Origin: Vicia villosa
Lineage: Eukaryota; Streptophyta; Magnoliopsida; Fabales; Fabaceae
DNA length: 64,000 bases
Direction of reading: 5' to 3'
NCBI RefSeq assembly: GCF_029867415.1
Contig: NC_081181.1
Coordinates: forward strand, 121,783,183-121,847,182
The notes beneath the pieces were generated by a model, which made no database searches, was not told the origin of the DNA, and saw nothing but the letters and a program-made list of their open reading frames with translations. Shown piece after piece: positions 45,108 to 56,603 of the stretch. A program made the translations under genes and the position numbers. Within the stretch, counting starts at the first letter, position 1. Every line of letters begins with the position of its first letter.

Positions 45108-46871
45108 TTAAGTTTTGTTAGGTACCCAAGTGGCTTTGGGTCCATCATAGTTAGTTCCTTTCTTCACCCATACATAATGTCCACTAGGTACACTAAAGTT
45201 TCTTACATAACAAGCATTGGGTGTGTGACCAATAATACCACAATAAAAACAAGTAGGTTCAAAGTTACTTCTATATCTAGGAGGATAAGATTTCTTCTTA
45301 ACAAAGTTCTTCCTTTTAGGATAATGTTGAACTACTTTAGGCTTGTTCACTTTCTCTTGAATTGGTTGGTCACTAGCCTTGATAAATATAGTTTTATTGG
45401 AACTTGGTTGATCAAATTTTGAAAAGCCAAGTCCACTTTTATCATTTGAGTATCTTTGTGTTCTAAGAACATTTTCCAATCCAATTTGTCCCTTTTCATA
45501 TCTTTCTAGAACTCTTTTTAATTGAACAATTTGGAAGGAAAGTGATTCACAATTCTTACATGCAACATTCTCTTCTTGAACACTAATCATTTTTTCTTTG
45601 TCATCTTTATGTTCTTCTTCAATTATCTTAACCTTCTCTTCTAAAGATGATATTATCTTCTTTTGAGATGAGATAGTTTTATAGATAATTTTACACTCAT
45701 TTAACAATTCATTTATTGCACCTTGTGCACCATTATTAAAAAGAGAATCATCGTAACTAACCTCGCCTTCTTCATCATCGGAGTGGTGTGATGCCATCAA
45801 TTCTAGATTTGCACTTTCGTCACTATCGGAGTCCGATGAAGAACTTACTTCATTATCTTCCCATGCTATGTAGGCCCTTTTCTTTTTGAATTCCTTCTTG
45901 CCTTTGAATCCATTCTTTTTAGAAAGTTTTGGACACTCCGGCTTTATGTGTCCTTGTTTCCCACATTCATAGCATGTTACTTCTTGTGATGAAGTGGATG
46001 CTTCTTTATCCTTATGCTTTGAGAATTTCTTCCTTTTGACAAAGTTAGCATTATCAATATTATTTTTATTACCAAAAAATTTGCCTAACCTTTTTACAAG
46101 AAGCAAGAAGTTTTCATCTTCATCCGATGCATCTTTCATTTTGCTTTCTTTTGAATCTACTTTTAATGCAATGCCTTTGGATTTCTTCTCTAAGTTCTCA
46201 TGCTTTTCCAATCTTCCAAGTTCTGTCTCATATTCTTGAAGTTTTCCAAATAGTGTTGCGGAAGTAAGTTTTGATAAATTCTTCTTTTCGGATATCGCCG
46301 TCACTTTTGGTTGCCACTCCCTTGTCAAAGATCTGAGCACTTTAAGATTAAGTTCTTTGGTAGTAAGAGTCTTACCAAGTGCCTTCAAGTGATTTGTCAA
46401 ATGTACGAATCGTTTTTGCAAATCGAGAATAGTTTCTCCACGCTTCATTCTAAACAGTTCATACTCTTGGCTTAAAGTATTCAATCTTGATCTTTTAACT
46501 TCAGCGGTACCTTCATGAGTTTCTACAAGAGTATCCCAAATTTCCTTTGATGTTGTACATGTTGATACTCGGAAGAATTCATCCATACTAAGAGCACCAT
46601 GAAGAAGACTGATCGCCTTTTTGTCAGCAAGAACCCTTTTTCTATCATTATCATCCCATGACGCTTTAGGTTTCTCCGATCCAACACCATTAACGACCGT
46701 TGTAGGAACATGAGGACCTTGTAGTACAGCCTCCCAAACTTCTTCTCCTTGTGCTTCTAGATGAGCCTTCATTTGGATTTTCCAAAAGTCAAAATATTCA
46801 CCACAAAACAATGGAGGCTTGTTGTTAGAACCACCATCTTTGAAAACCGGTCTTTGATTTGCGGAAGCCAT
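45108..46871 (-). CDS. gag: Unit C gag
   Basis: 587 residues, complete. Two private changes relative to B and D: MKRGETI (Pro to Arg) and TTKELN (Glu to Lys). It shares the B/D state at the sites that set unit A apart. Zinc knuckles intact. Confidence 0.93.
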   Translation of the reverse strand: MASANQRPVFKDGGSNNKPPLFCGEYFDFWKIQMKAHLEAQGEEVWEAVLQGPHVPTTVVNGVGSEKPKASWDDNDRKRVLADKKAISLLHGALSMDEFFRVSTCTTSKEIWDTLVETHEGTAEVKRSRLNTLSQEYELFRMKRGETILDLQKRFVHLTNHLKALGKTLTTKELNLKVLRSLTREWQPKVTAISEKKNLSKLTSATLFGKLQEYETELGRLEKHENLEKKSKGIALKVDSKESKMKDASDEDENFLLLVKRLGKFFGNKNNIDNANFVKRKKFSKHKDKEASTSSQEVTCYECGKQGHIKPECPKLSKKNGFKGKKEFKKKRAYIAWEDNEVSSSSDSDSDESANLELMASHHSDDEEGEVSYDDSLFNNGAQGAINELLNECKIIYKTISSQKKIISSLEEKVKIIEEEHKDDKEKMISVQEENVACKNCESLSFQIVQLKRVLERYEKGQIGLENVLRTQRYSNDKSGLGFSKFDQPSSNKTIFIKASDQPIQEKVNKPKVVQHYPKRKNFVKKKSYPPRYRSNFEPTCFYCGIIGHTPNACYVRNFSVPSGHYVWVKKGTNYDGPKATWVPNKT

Positions 46872-46918
46872 TCTGGATCTTTAGGAACAAGTTACCTATA
46901 ACTTGCTCTGATGCCAAA

Positions 46919-48168
46919 TGTAAGTATCAGATATGCCTAAGAGGGGGGGTGAATTAGGTACTTTATATCTTTTTCGGTTTTATGGTGTAAAGTGATTATT
47001 TTTCTGGTTTATGGTAATGTTACTAAAAGAAGTAAAGTGCAGAAAAATAAATGACATAAGGATATATCCTGGTTCCCCTCACAAACCGAGAGTACTCCAG
47101 TCCCCTTACGCAGTAAGAGATTTCAATATAGTTGGTATCTTGTACAAGCCTAACCAAACACCAAGAACAATCCTCTTGGACCAAGAACAATCCTCTTGGA
47201 TTTTTCACTAAGACCACTTATAAGAACAATCCTCTCAAAGTGTCTAACTTGTTTCCAACAATCCTGGATAACAAGAATACAACAAGTATTTGATTTTGTA
47301 TAAGAATTTGGATAGTAGAACAATGTATCAATCACTTGATTGATCTTCCCTTTCAAGCAATTATCAATGATAGTATAGTGCTCAATGTTTATGATCAATG
47401 ATATGAATTTTTTCTGGACATGTATGGAACACTAATGCAGAAAAAATATCAATGTGAAAGTTTGAATATTAAAGAGCACTTGGTGTGAAATTTGAGAGAA
47501 TAAATGTGTATAATTGCAAAGTGAAAGAGGTGAATATGATATCTGAAAATGAGAGTATATATAGTGCCTTAACACCTTTAAGAAAGGGTAAGATTATGTA
47601 AAAAGATGCAATGTTTGAGTGAACTAAAATCTGATTCGTATGCACTGAAAAAGAATGAACAAATGCTACTGTTTCAGCCGTAATGGGTTACGAGAATGGC
47701 CGTAACCGGTTACGCTGTACCGTTATAAAGAGAATATTCGAAAAAAGCGTTTTCGTAACCGGTTACACCAAGAACCGTAACCGGTTACGCTGGAAAGAAA
47801 AAGAAAACCAGTAGCAAAAGGAAGTCTGGCTGCGTGACCGTAACCGGTTACGCCTATAACCGTAACCGGTTACACTGAAAGAAGATATAAAAAATTTGTT
47901 TCTTAAGACTTCTAAAATGTCAACATTTTCTAGAAAAAGACCTTAGTGATTTTATGCAATATTGTATGTATTTTGAGCACTATTTTATCAAGATAATAAC
48001 ATGTTTATACCTTAACTCCAAAAGTCTTCAAAAGTTGTTTTAACAATCTTGATGCTATATTGAGACTTGGATTGAATGCTCTTTGAATCTTTTTCTCATC
48101 CTTTCTTGATAGTTAGATATCCATGTTGTCTTCATCAAAACCATTTGATTGAGAGGCTTGTGTTTACA
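46919..48168 (-). repeat. LTR3 (1250 bp), between units C and D
   Basis: Same ends and length as the others. Several private C-to-T or G-to-A changes are seen (GACATAAGG near 47052, ATGTAAAAAG near 47600, GTAATGGGTT near 47680, ATTCGAAAA near 47738). Palindrome cluster at 47680-47873, TATA at 47556-47564. Confidence 0.93.
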
Positions 48169-48647
48169 TTCTCCCCCTTTTTGATGATGACAACCAAGCT
48201 TTGAATGTTGTTTTTGTTTGATCTTTGTTAAGTAATATGTAAGGCTCCCCCTATGTTGATGACTCCCCCTAAGTCCATGATTCTCTTGAAAGTTGGGATT
48301 GAATCTATTTGTCATTTAACAAGGGCCTGCAAATTTTGAACAAACAACATACAACATACAAATCTCTTCTCCCCCTTTGTTATTATCAAAAAGGATGGGG
48401 AAAAAGAGAGGTGAAATTTATATCATAGTAAATCATACACATATAAAGAATTACCAAGACATAGATGATTATCATTAAAAAAAAACGACGAAGTAATAGG
48501 TATTGTTAAACATTATAAATAAACCAACGATTTTTGTCTAAAGAAGCAAAATACAACCAACAAAGAGACCACATTAAGCATAAAAACATAGAAGGCTAAA
48601 GACTTAAACTAAGAACTAAGAAATAGCATTGATAAAGCAAATATAGA

Positions 48648-49793
48648 TCAAATATTTTGGTCATCATCGAGCATCTCCTCATCTCCTTCATCATCATCTT
48701 CTTCTTCTTCATTATGGTTGGCATTGGAGATAGCGGCAAGAATTTCATCACGATGATTGTCAAGGCGTGTGTTGTAGCGAGCTTCCATTGCCACCATATA
48801 GTTGTAAAGGAACTCATTAGTGTAACCTTCGGGTGGTGGTGGAGTTGGGTTTGAAGGTGGAATTGGATTTGTAGATGGAATTGGGTTAGTAGGTGGAGGT
48901 GTGGCTTCATCAAGGTGTTTGTAGAGGCCATCACTATCTCGGAAAATTCCCATATTCTTGTCACAAATGGAGGATGTTATCATATGTTTCCTACCCATAG
49001 GTTTGACCGGTTCTCTCCCGATACGCATGTTGCAAGTTTCCAAAATCTTTGAAATGAGTCGAGCATATGGAAGGCCAGATGTGAGTTTCCTTTGATAATC
49101 CATATGATAAAGAAAGACATATGCCCAATTTACCTTGAGTCGGTTTTTGATTGCGAACATCAGTTGCATCTCAGTGTCACCAATTTGTGATTGATTGGAA
49201 CTCTTTGGAACAAGCACGTATGCAAGAAAATAGTGAAGCATACGGTCACTGACAGAAAGTTGTTTGCTTGGTAGGATTATTCTTTGGGATGAACTGTACT
49301 GAGCACGACGAGCATAAAATTCTTCCTGTGAGATACGAGCTATACGGAAAAAATAATCCATTTTGGCATAATTTTCAAAAGCCTGAGAACCTGGAACAAA
49401 GCCCGGTAAAATTCTTTCACCAGTAGAAGGAACATTCAGAACGGTTCCTAATTCTTCTAATGTCAGCCTAAGAGTAGTGTCATGAACCTTAGATGTCAGG
49501 ACACAACCAGGTTCAATATGAAAATTAGCATAAAATTCTTTCACTGCGTCCGGGTAAAATGGACCGGAATCAGCTATAAGTTTAGCAAGCCCCTGATATT
49601 GAAGAAGTTCTGGAAAATTAAAACTTGGAGGTTTAAAGGTTGAGAGATTACCACATTTTGGTTCAATAAGAGGACGCTGTCGGAACTTTGCAAGCAACCT
49701 GCGTTGTTTCAGTGAAGGATCTTTAGGAGCTGGAGGTTCCTCGGAGATTTCAACAACCTTTTCTTTTCCTCTAGCTCTCTTGGAAGATGCCAT
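48648..49793 (-). CDS. ORF3 of unit D
   Basis: 381 residues with the same layout as in unit B (basic N-terminus, central conserved domain, NPIP proline repeats, acidic tail). One substitution (LAKLI). That two of two complete copies are open suggests recent activity or recent duplication, not evidence of function on its own. Confidence 0.8.
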   Translation of the reverse strand: MASSKRARGKEKVVEISEEPPAPKDPSLKQRRLLAKFRQRPLIEPKCGNLSTFKPPSFNFPELLQYQGLAKLIADSGPFYPDAVKEFYANFHIEPGCVLTSKVHDTTLRLTLEELGTVLNVPSTGERILPGFVPGSQAFENYAKMDYFFRIARISQEEFYARRAQYSSSQRIILPSKQLSVSDRMLHYFLAYVLVPKSSNQSQIGDTEMQLMFAIKNRLKVNWAYVFLYHMDYQRKLTSGLPYARLISKILETCNMRIGREPVKPMGRKHMITSSICDKNMGIFRDSDGLYKHLDEATPPPTNPIPSTNPIPPSNPTPPPPEGYTNEFLYNYMVAMEARYNTRLDNHRDEILAAISNANHNEEEEDDDEGDEEMLDDDQNI

Positions 49794-50396
49794 TGATGAA
49801 GCTTTGAAAAGTTAGGGTTTAAGGATGGTATTTTCGGATTTGGGTGTGTTGGTACCAAATAAGTGATTTTGGAGGAAGTGCTTATTTGGGTTTTGTAATA
49901 TATAGGAGATATATGATAGTGATTTTTTTAATGAGATTTTGTTGGTAAATGGAAGGATTTAATTGGGTGGTCAAAGATAAGAATGAATTTTAAGAAGAAT
50001 GAATGGAGGTAGGTGGATACAATGAATCATTTGACCAAAATAAACACAAAACATATAGTATAAATAAAGCATTAAAAATATAAAGAATTAAAAACCTGAA
50101 CAGTGTAACCGGTTACGTATAGGGGCGTAACCGGTTACGCATACGAAACAGAGACACACAGAAAAGCTGAAAGGCCAAAACACGAAACCGTAACCGGTTA
50201 CGTATATAACCGTAACCGGTTACACTGAGTGAAAAATCAAAAAATATTTAAAGGAAGGTACATAAATCAAATATTATTTAGATATATTTCTAATATTGAA
50301 AGGAATAATAAAAAATGAACTATTTAAAGTAGAAGAAATGGATAGCATGCACCTTAAATGATGAATTTGATTTGAGGATGAGTTGTTTTTAGTTTG

Positions 50397-51950
50397 TCAT
50401 ATATCATATTCATCCAAAATACCGAGTTCTCTTCGAATTTTGAAGAACGGTTCTTTGGCCAGCGGCTTTGTAAAAATATCTGCTAGTTGGTTGTGTGTGT
50501 CAACAAAAGTTACTTCGACATCTCCTTGAAGAACATGGTCTCGGAGAAAATGATGTCGAATGTCTATGTGTTTGGTTCTTGAGTGCATGACCGGATTTTT
50601 TGTGATATTAATTGCACTTGTGTTATCGCATCGAAGAGGAATGCATCCGAGATCAAGTCCGTAGTCACGAAGTTGTTGCTTAAGCCAAAGAATTTGTGCA
50701 CAACAACTACCCGCTGCTATGTATTCTGCTTCGGCCGTGCTAAGAGCAACACATGCTTGCTTTTTACAAGCCCATGATACTAATGCATTTCCAAGAATGT
50801 GACAAGTGCCACTTGTGCTTTTACGATCAGTTTTACATCCTGCATAATCCGCGTCAGAATAACCAATTAAATTGCAAACACTACCTTTAGGATACCATAA
50901 GCCAACATTGGTTGTTCCTTTGAGATACTTCATGATCCTTTTAACCGCCATAAGATGTGATTCCTTTGGATTTGCTTGGAAGCGAGCACAAAGACAAACA
51001 CTAAACATTATGTCAGGACGGCTTGCCGTCAAATACAATAAAGAACCAATCATACCTCGATACTTGGTAATATCAATTGGAGTACCGGATTCATCTTGAT
51101 CAACATATGTACCGGAGCCCATTGGAGTATTCATTGCTTTACAATTGTCCATATCAAACTTCTTCAATAGTTCTTTACAATATTTGGATTGATTGATAAA
51201 GATTCCATCTTTGAGTTGCTTAATTTGTAGTCCAAGAAAGTAGTTCATCTTTCCCATCATAGACATCTCGAATTCTCCTTGCATCATCAATGAGAATTCC
51301 TCACACATTTCTTTGTTAGTCGATCCAAAAATGATATCATCAACATAGACTTGAACCAATAAAGTGTTACTCTTGATTTTCTTAATGAACAAAGTTTTAT
51401 CAACCTTACCCTTTTCGAAACCCTTTTCACACAAAAAATTGCTAAGTCTATCATACCATGCTCTAGGTGCTTGCTTTAATCCATAAAGAGCCTTTCTCAA
51501 CTTAAAGACATGTGAAGGATTCTTGAAGTCTTCAAATCCGGGGGGTTGTTTGACATAGACTTCTTCATTGATGTAGCCATTCAAGAATGCGCTCTTGACG
51601 TCCATTTGATAAAGCTGAAAATTTAATGAACATGCATAAGCAAGTAAAAGACGAATAGCTTCTAACCTTGCAACCGGAGCAAATGTTTCTTCAAAGTCGA
51701 TTCCTTCTTCTTGATTATAACCTTGGGCCACCAATCTTGCTTTGTTTCGAACAATTATACCATTCTCATCAAGTTTGTTCTTAAACACCCATCGAGTACC
51801 TATGATGTGTTTATTACTTGGTCTAGGCACAAGTTCCCAAACTTGATTTCTCTCGAATTGATTTAATTCTTCTTGCATTGCATTTATCCATTGATCGTCT
51901 CCTAAGGCTTCATCAACTTTGGAAGGTTCAATTTGAGAAACAAAAGCCAT
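50397..51950 (-). CDS. pol: Unit D pol, RT-RNase H part
   Basis: 517 residues, same protein as unit A by inspection, with the full RNase H end that unit C has lost. Followed by the spacer palindromes (50105-50223) and ORF3. Confidence 0.92.
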   Translation of the reverse strand: MAFVSQIEPSKVDEALGDDQWINAMQEELNQFERNQVWELVPRPSNKHIIGTRWVFKNKLDENGIIVRNKARLVAQGYNQEEGIDFEETFAPVARLEAIRLLLAYACSLNFQLYQMDVKSAFLNGYINEEVYVKQPPGFEDFKNPSHVFKLRKALYGLKQAPRAWYDRLSNFLCEKGFEKGKVDKTLFIKKIKSNTLLVQVYVDDIIFGSTNKEMCEEFSLMMQGEFEMSMMGKMNYFLGLQIKQLKDGIFINQSKYCKELLKKFDMDNCKAMNTPMGSGTYVDQDESGTPIDITKYRGMIGSLLYLTASRPDIMFSVCLCARFQANPKESHLMAVKRIMKYLKGTTNVGLWYPKGSVCNLIGYSDADYAGCKTDRKSTSGTCHILGNALVSWACKKQACVALSTAEAEYIAAGSCCAQILWLKQQLRDYGLDLGCIPLRCDNTSAINITKNPVMHSRTKHIDIRHHFLRDHVLQGDVEVTFVDTHNQLADIFTKPLAKEPFFKIRRELGILDEYDI

Positions 51951-51973
51951 GTGTAAGCAAGCATCTTTGAGAT

Positions 51974-53536
51974 TTAATCTTGTTGCAACTCCTTGACTAA
52001 TATCACCAATAACTTTATCAATAGGATGATCTCTATGAGTTCTCCATTCTTTTGGTAGATCATTGGTGTTTGATTCTTGTTGTACACTTTCTTGTTGAAC
52101 ACTTTCTTGTGAACTTCCGGTGCCTTCACAATTGTATCATTTGAAAGTTCTTTCGGTGCCTTCATAATTGTATCATTTGAAGGTTCTTCCGAGGGTAAAT
52201 CTAAAGGATCATCATCATCACAAACAACTATTTCCTCTTTGGAGGTGTTAGTCTCATCAAAAGATACATGCATGGATTCTTCAATAGTTAAAGTTCTTTT
52301 ATTATAAATTCTATATGCTTTACTAGAAAGAGAATAACCAAGAAATATACCTTCGTCGGATTTCTCATCAAACTTACCAAGATTGTCTTTGTCATTGTTG
52401 AGAACAAAGCACTTGCATCCAAAAATGTGAAAGTGAGCAATGTTTGGCTTTCTTCCTTTGAAGAGTTCATATGGAGTCTTCTTTAAGATAGGTCTAATGA
52501 TTACTCGATTTCCAACATAACATGCCGTACTAACCGCATCCGCCCAAAAATATTTAGGAAGATTTGCATCACTAAGCATTGTTCTTGCAAGTTCCACTAG
52601 AAACCTATTTTTCCTTTCAACTACTCCATTTTGTTGTGGAGTTCTTGGTGCTGAAAAATTATGCGAGATACCATGTTCTTCACAAAATTCTTCAAATGAT
52701 GCATTTTGAAACTCTCCACCATGATCACTTCTTATGGATACAATCTTTAATGATTTTTCATTTTGGATTTGTTTTGCATACTTCTTAAAGGATTTAAAAG
52801 CATCACTTTTCTGCACAAGAAACAAAGTCCAAGAATATCTAGAATAATCATCAACAATAACTAAAGCGTATACATTACCTCCGAAGCTTCTTGTCCTTGA
52901 TGGACCAAATAGATCCATATGCAACAATTGAAGTGGTCTTGTTGTAGTCACCACATTCTTTGGTTTGAAAGATGATTTGGTTTGCTTTCCCTTTTGACAT
53001 GCATCACATAATTTATCTTTGACAAACTTTATCTTAGGTAGGCCAATAACAAGATCATGTTTGGTTAATTTATTTAAATGATCCATATGAATATGGGCTG
53101 CTCTTTTATGCCATAACCATGATTCATTATTGTTTACCAAAAGACATTTTACTTTCAAAGATAAATCATTTAAAGAAATCATAAAAATGTTATTAATTCT
53201 TGTACCTTTGAGTTTTACCTCATTGGTGACTTCATCGATGATCAAGCATTCTTCCTTAGTGAATTTGATCTTGAAGCCTTTGTCACAAAGTTGGCTAATG
53301 CTTAGAAGATTATGCTTTAGTCCTTCAACATAAAGAACATCTTCAATGGATGTGAAAGGTGGTGCACCAACTTTGCCTTTGCCAAGAATTCTTCCCTTAT
53401 TGTTGTCTCCATAAGTGACAAAACCCTTGGCCTTTAACCTTAGATCTGAAAATTGGTTTAGGTCTCCCGTCATATGCTTTGAACAACCACTATCTAGATA
53501 CCATAGGTTTGAAGTGGTCTTCAAGCAAGCCTGCAA
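51974..53536 (-). CDS. pol: Unit D pol, protease-integrase part
   Basis: 520 codons, same as the other units. TTG first codon in frame with gag. The 36-nt SNDTI-KAP repeat and the shift of frame to RT are both present. Confidence 0.9.
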   Translation of the reverse strand: MQACLKTTSNLWYLDSGCSKHMTGDLNQFSDLRLKAKGFVTYGDNNKGRILGKGKVGAPPFTSIEDVLYVEGLKHNLLSISQLCDKGFKIKFTKEECLIIDEVTNEVKLKGTRINNIFMISLNDLSLKVKCLLVNNNESWLWHKRAAHIHMDHLNKLTKHDLVIGLPKIKFVKDKLCDACQKGKQTKSSFKPKNVVTTTRPLQLLHMDLFGPSRTRSFGGNVYALVIVDDYSRYSWTLFLVQKSDAFKSFKKYAKQIQNEKSLKIVSIRSDHGGEFQNASFEEFCEEHGISHNFSAPRTPQQNGVVERKNRFLVELARTMLSDANLPKYFWADAVSTACYVGNRVIIRPILKKTPYELFKGRKPNIAHFHIFGCKCFVLNNDKDNLGKFDEKSDEGIFLGYSLSSKAYRIYNKRTLTIEESMHVSFDETNTSKEEIVVCDDDDPLDLPSEEPSNDTIMKAPKELSNDTIVKAPEVHKKVFNKKVYNKNQTPMIYQKNGELIEIILLIKLLVILVKELQQD

Positions 53537-53542
53537 AACAAA

Positions 53543-55306
53543 TTAAGTTTTGTTAGGTACCCAAGTGGCTTTGGGTCCATCATAGTTAGTTCCTTTCTTC
53601 ACCCATACATAATGTCCACTAGGTACACTAAAGTTTCTTACATAACAAGCATTGGGTGTGTGACCAATAATACCACAATAAAAACAAGTAGGTTCAAAGT
53701 TACTTCTATATCTAGGAGGATAAGATTTCTTCTTAACAAAGTTCTTCCTTTTAGGATAATGTTGAACTACTTTAGGCTTGTTCACTTTCTCTTGAATTGG
53801 TTGGTCACTAGCCTTGATAAATATAGTTTTATTGGAACTTGGTTGATCAAATTTTGAAAAGCCAAGTCCACTTTTATCATTTGAGTATCTTTGTGTTCTA
53901 AGAACATTTTCCAATCCAATTTGTCCCTTTTCATATCTTTCTAGAACTCTTTTTAATTGAACAATTTGGAAGGAAAGTGATTCACAATTCTTACATGCAA
54001 CATTCTCTTCTTGAACACTAATCATTTTTTCTTTGTCATCTTTATGTTCTTCTTCAATTATCTTAACCTTCTCTTCTAAAGATGATATTATCTTCTTTTG
54101 AGATGAGATAGTTTTATAGATAATTTTACACTCATTTAACAATTCATTTATTGCACCTTGTGCACCATTATTAAAAAGAGAATCATCGTAACTAACCTCG
54201 CCTTCTTCATCATCGGAGTGGTGTGATGCCATCAATTCTAGATTTGCACTTTCGTCACTATCGGAGTCCGATGAAGAACTTACTTCATTATCTTCCCATG
54301 CTATGTAGGCCCTTTTCTTTTTGAATTCCTTCTTGCCTTTGAATCCATTCTTTTTAGAAAGTTTTGGACACTCCGGCTTTATGTGTCCTTGTTTCCCACA
54401 TTCATAGCATGTTACTTCTTGTGATGAAGTGGATGCTTCTTTATCCTTATGCTTTGAGAATTTCTTCCTTTTGACAAAGTTAGCATTATCAATATTATTT
54501 TTATTACCAAAAAATTTGCCTAACCTTTTTACAAGAAGCAAGAAGTTTTCATCTTCATCCGATGCATCTTTCATTTTGCTTTCTTTTGAATCTACTTTTA
54601 ATGCAATGCCTTTGGATTTCTTCTCTAAGTTCTCATGCTTTTCCAATCTTCCAAGTTCTGTCTCATATTCTTGAAGTTTTCCAAATAGTGTTGCGGAAGT
54701 AAGTTTTGATAAATTCTTCTTTTCGGATATCGCCGTCACTTTTGGTTGCCACTCCCTTGTCAAAGATCTGAGCACTTTAAGATTAAGTTCTTCGGTAGTA
54801 AGAGTCTTACCAAGTGCCTTCAAGTGATTTGTCAAATGTACGAATCGTTTTTGCAAATCGAGAATAGTTTCTCCAGGCTTCATTCTAAACAGTTCATACT
54901 CTTGGCTTAAAGTATTCAATCTTGATCTTTTAACTTCAGCGGTACCTTCATGAGTTTCTACAAGAGTATCCCAAATTTCCTTTGATGTTGTACATGTTGA
55001 TACTCGGAAGAATTCATCCATACTAAGAGCACCATGAAGAAGACTGATCGCCTTTTTGTCAGCAAGAACCCTTTTTCTATCATTATCATCCCATGACGCT
55101 TTAGGTTTCTCCGATCCAACACCATTAACGACCGTTGTAGGAACATGAGGACCTTGTAGTACAGCCTCCCAAACTTCTTCTCCTTGTGCTTCTAGATGAG
55201 CCTTCATTTGGATTTTCCAAAAGTCAAAATATTCACCACAAAACAATGGAGGCTTGTTGTTAGAACCACCATCTTTGAAAACCGGTCTTTGATTTGCGGA
55301 AGCCAT
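53543..55306 (-). CDS. gag: Unit D gag
   Basis: 587 residues, same protein as unit B by inspection; two CCHC knuckles. With LTR3 and LTR4 on either side, unit D is the one complete element of array 2. Confidence 0.93.
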   Translation of the reverse strand: MASANQRPVFKDGGSNNKPPLFCGEYFDFWKIQMKAHLEAQGEEVWEAVLQGPHVPTTVVNGVGSEKPKASWDDNDRKRVLADKKAISLLHGALSMDEFFRVSTCTTSKEIWDTLVETHEGTAEVKRSRLNTLSQEYELFRMKPGETILDLQKRFVHLTNHLKALGKTLTTEELNLKVLRSLTREWQPKVTAISEKKNLSKLTSATLFGKLQEYETELGRLEKHENLEKKSKGIALKVDSKESKMKDASDEDENFLLLVKRLGKFFGNKNNIDNANFVKRKKFSKHKDKEASTSSQEVTCYECGKQGHIKPECPKLSKKNGFKGKKEFKKKRAYIAWEDNEVSSSSDSDSDESANLELMASHHSDDEEGEVSYDDSLFNNGAQGAINELLNECKIIYKTISSQKKIISSLEEKVKIIEEEHKDDKEKMISVQEENVACKNCESLSFQIVQLKRVLERYEKGQIGLENVLRTQRYSNDKSGLGFSKFDQPSSNKTIFIKASDQPIQEKVNKPKVVQHYPKRKNFVKKKSYPPRYRSNFEPTCFYCGIIGHTPNACYVRNFSVPSGHYVWVKKGTNYDGPKATWVPNKT

Positions 55307-55353
55307 TCTGGATCTTTAGGAACAAGTTACCTATAACTTGCTCTGATGCCAAA

Positions 55354-56603
55354 TGTAAGTATCAGATATGCCTAAGAGGGGGGGTGAATTAGGTACTTTA
55401 TATCTTTTTCGGTTTTATGGTGTAAAGTGATTATTTTTCTGGTTTATGGTAATGTTACTAAAAGAAGTAAAGTGCAGAAAAATAAATGACACAAGGATAT
55501 ATCCTGGTTCCCCTCACAAACCGAGAGTACTCCAGTCCCCTTACGCAGTAAGAGATTTCAATATAGTTGGTATCTTGTACAAGCCTAACCAAACACCAAG
55601 AACAATCCTCTTGGACCAAGAACAATCCTCTTGGATTTTTCACTAAGACCACTTATAAGAACAATCCTCTCAAAGTGTCTAACTTGTTTCCAACAATCCT
55701 GGATAACAAGAATACAACAAGTATTTGATTTTGTATAAGAATTTGGATAGTAGAACAATGTATCAATCACTTGATTGATCTTCCCTTTCAAGCAATTATC
55801 AATGATAGTATAGTGCTCAATGTTTATGATCAATGATATGAATTTTTTCTGGACATGTATGGAACACTAATGCAAAAAAAATATCAATGTGAAAGTTTGA
55901 ATATTAAAGAGCACTTGGTGTGAAATTTGACAGAATAAATGTGTATAATTGCAAAGTGAAAGAGGTGAATATGATATCTGAAAATGAGAGTATATATAGT
56001 GCCTTAACACCTTTAAGAAAGGGTAAGATTATGTGAAAAGATGCAATGTTTGAGTGAACTAAAATCTGATTCGTATGCACTGAAAAAGAATGAACAAATG
56101 CTACTGTTTCAGCCGTAACGGGTTACGAGAATGGCCGTAACCGGTTACGCTGTACCGTTATAAAGAGAATATTTGAAAAAAGCGTTTTCGTAACCGGTTA
56201 CACCAAGAACCGTAACCGGTTACGCTGGAAAGAAAAAGAAAACCAGTAGCAAAAGGAAGTCTGGCTGCGTGACCGTAACCGGTTACGCCTATAACCGTAA
56301 CCGGTTACACTGAAAGAAGATATAAAAAATTTGTTTCTTAAGACTTCTAAAATGTCAACATTTTCTAGAAAAAGACCTTAGTGATTTTATGCAATATTGT
56401 ATGTATTTTGAGCACTATTTTATCAAGATAATAACATGTTTATACCTTAACTCCAAAAGTCTTCAAAAGTTGTTTTAACAATCTTGATGCTATATTGAGA
56501 CTTGGATTGAATGCTCTTTGAATCTTTTTCTCATCCTTTCTTGATAGTTAGATATCCATGTTGTCTTCATCAAAACCATTTGATTGAGAGGCTTGTGTTT
56601 ACA
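55354..56603 (-). repeat. LTR4 (1250 bp), outer 5' LTR of array 2
   Basis: Private changes include ATGCAAAAAAAAT near 55870 and TTGACAGAAT near 55930. Its terminal TGTAAACACAAG begins at 56603 (minus) with no extra bases before the flanking GGAGCTGTG. The 5-bp target duplication expected for copia would be GGAGC, but the left flank needed to test this is missing. Confidence 0.93.

Larger units (their letters stand above)
41348..56603 (-). mobile_element. Array 2: tandem SIRE/Maximus-like copia element, units C and D
   Basis: Read on the minus strand: LTR4, complete unit D (gag, pol, ORF3), LTR3, unit C (gag, pol) ending at the same ORF3 position as unit A. Offsets to array 1 are constant (18965 bp), apart from homopolymer differences. 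The right edge at 56603 is an exact LTR terminus abutting DNA homologous to 20813 of locus 2, so it looks like a true insertion edge. The left edge is a rearranged break. The array lies upstream of HMGR3 exons in the same orientation. Confidence 0.9.
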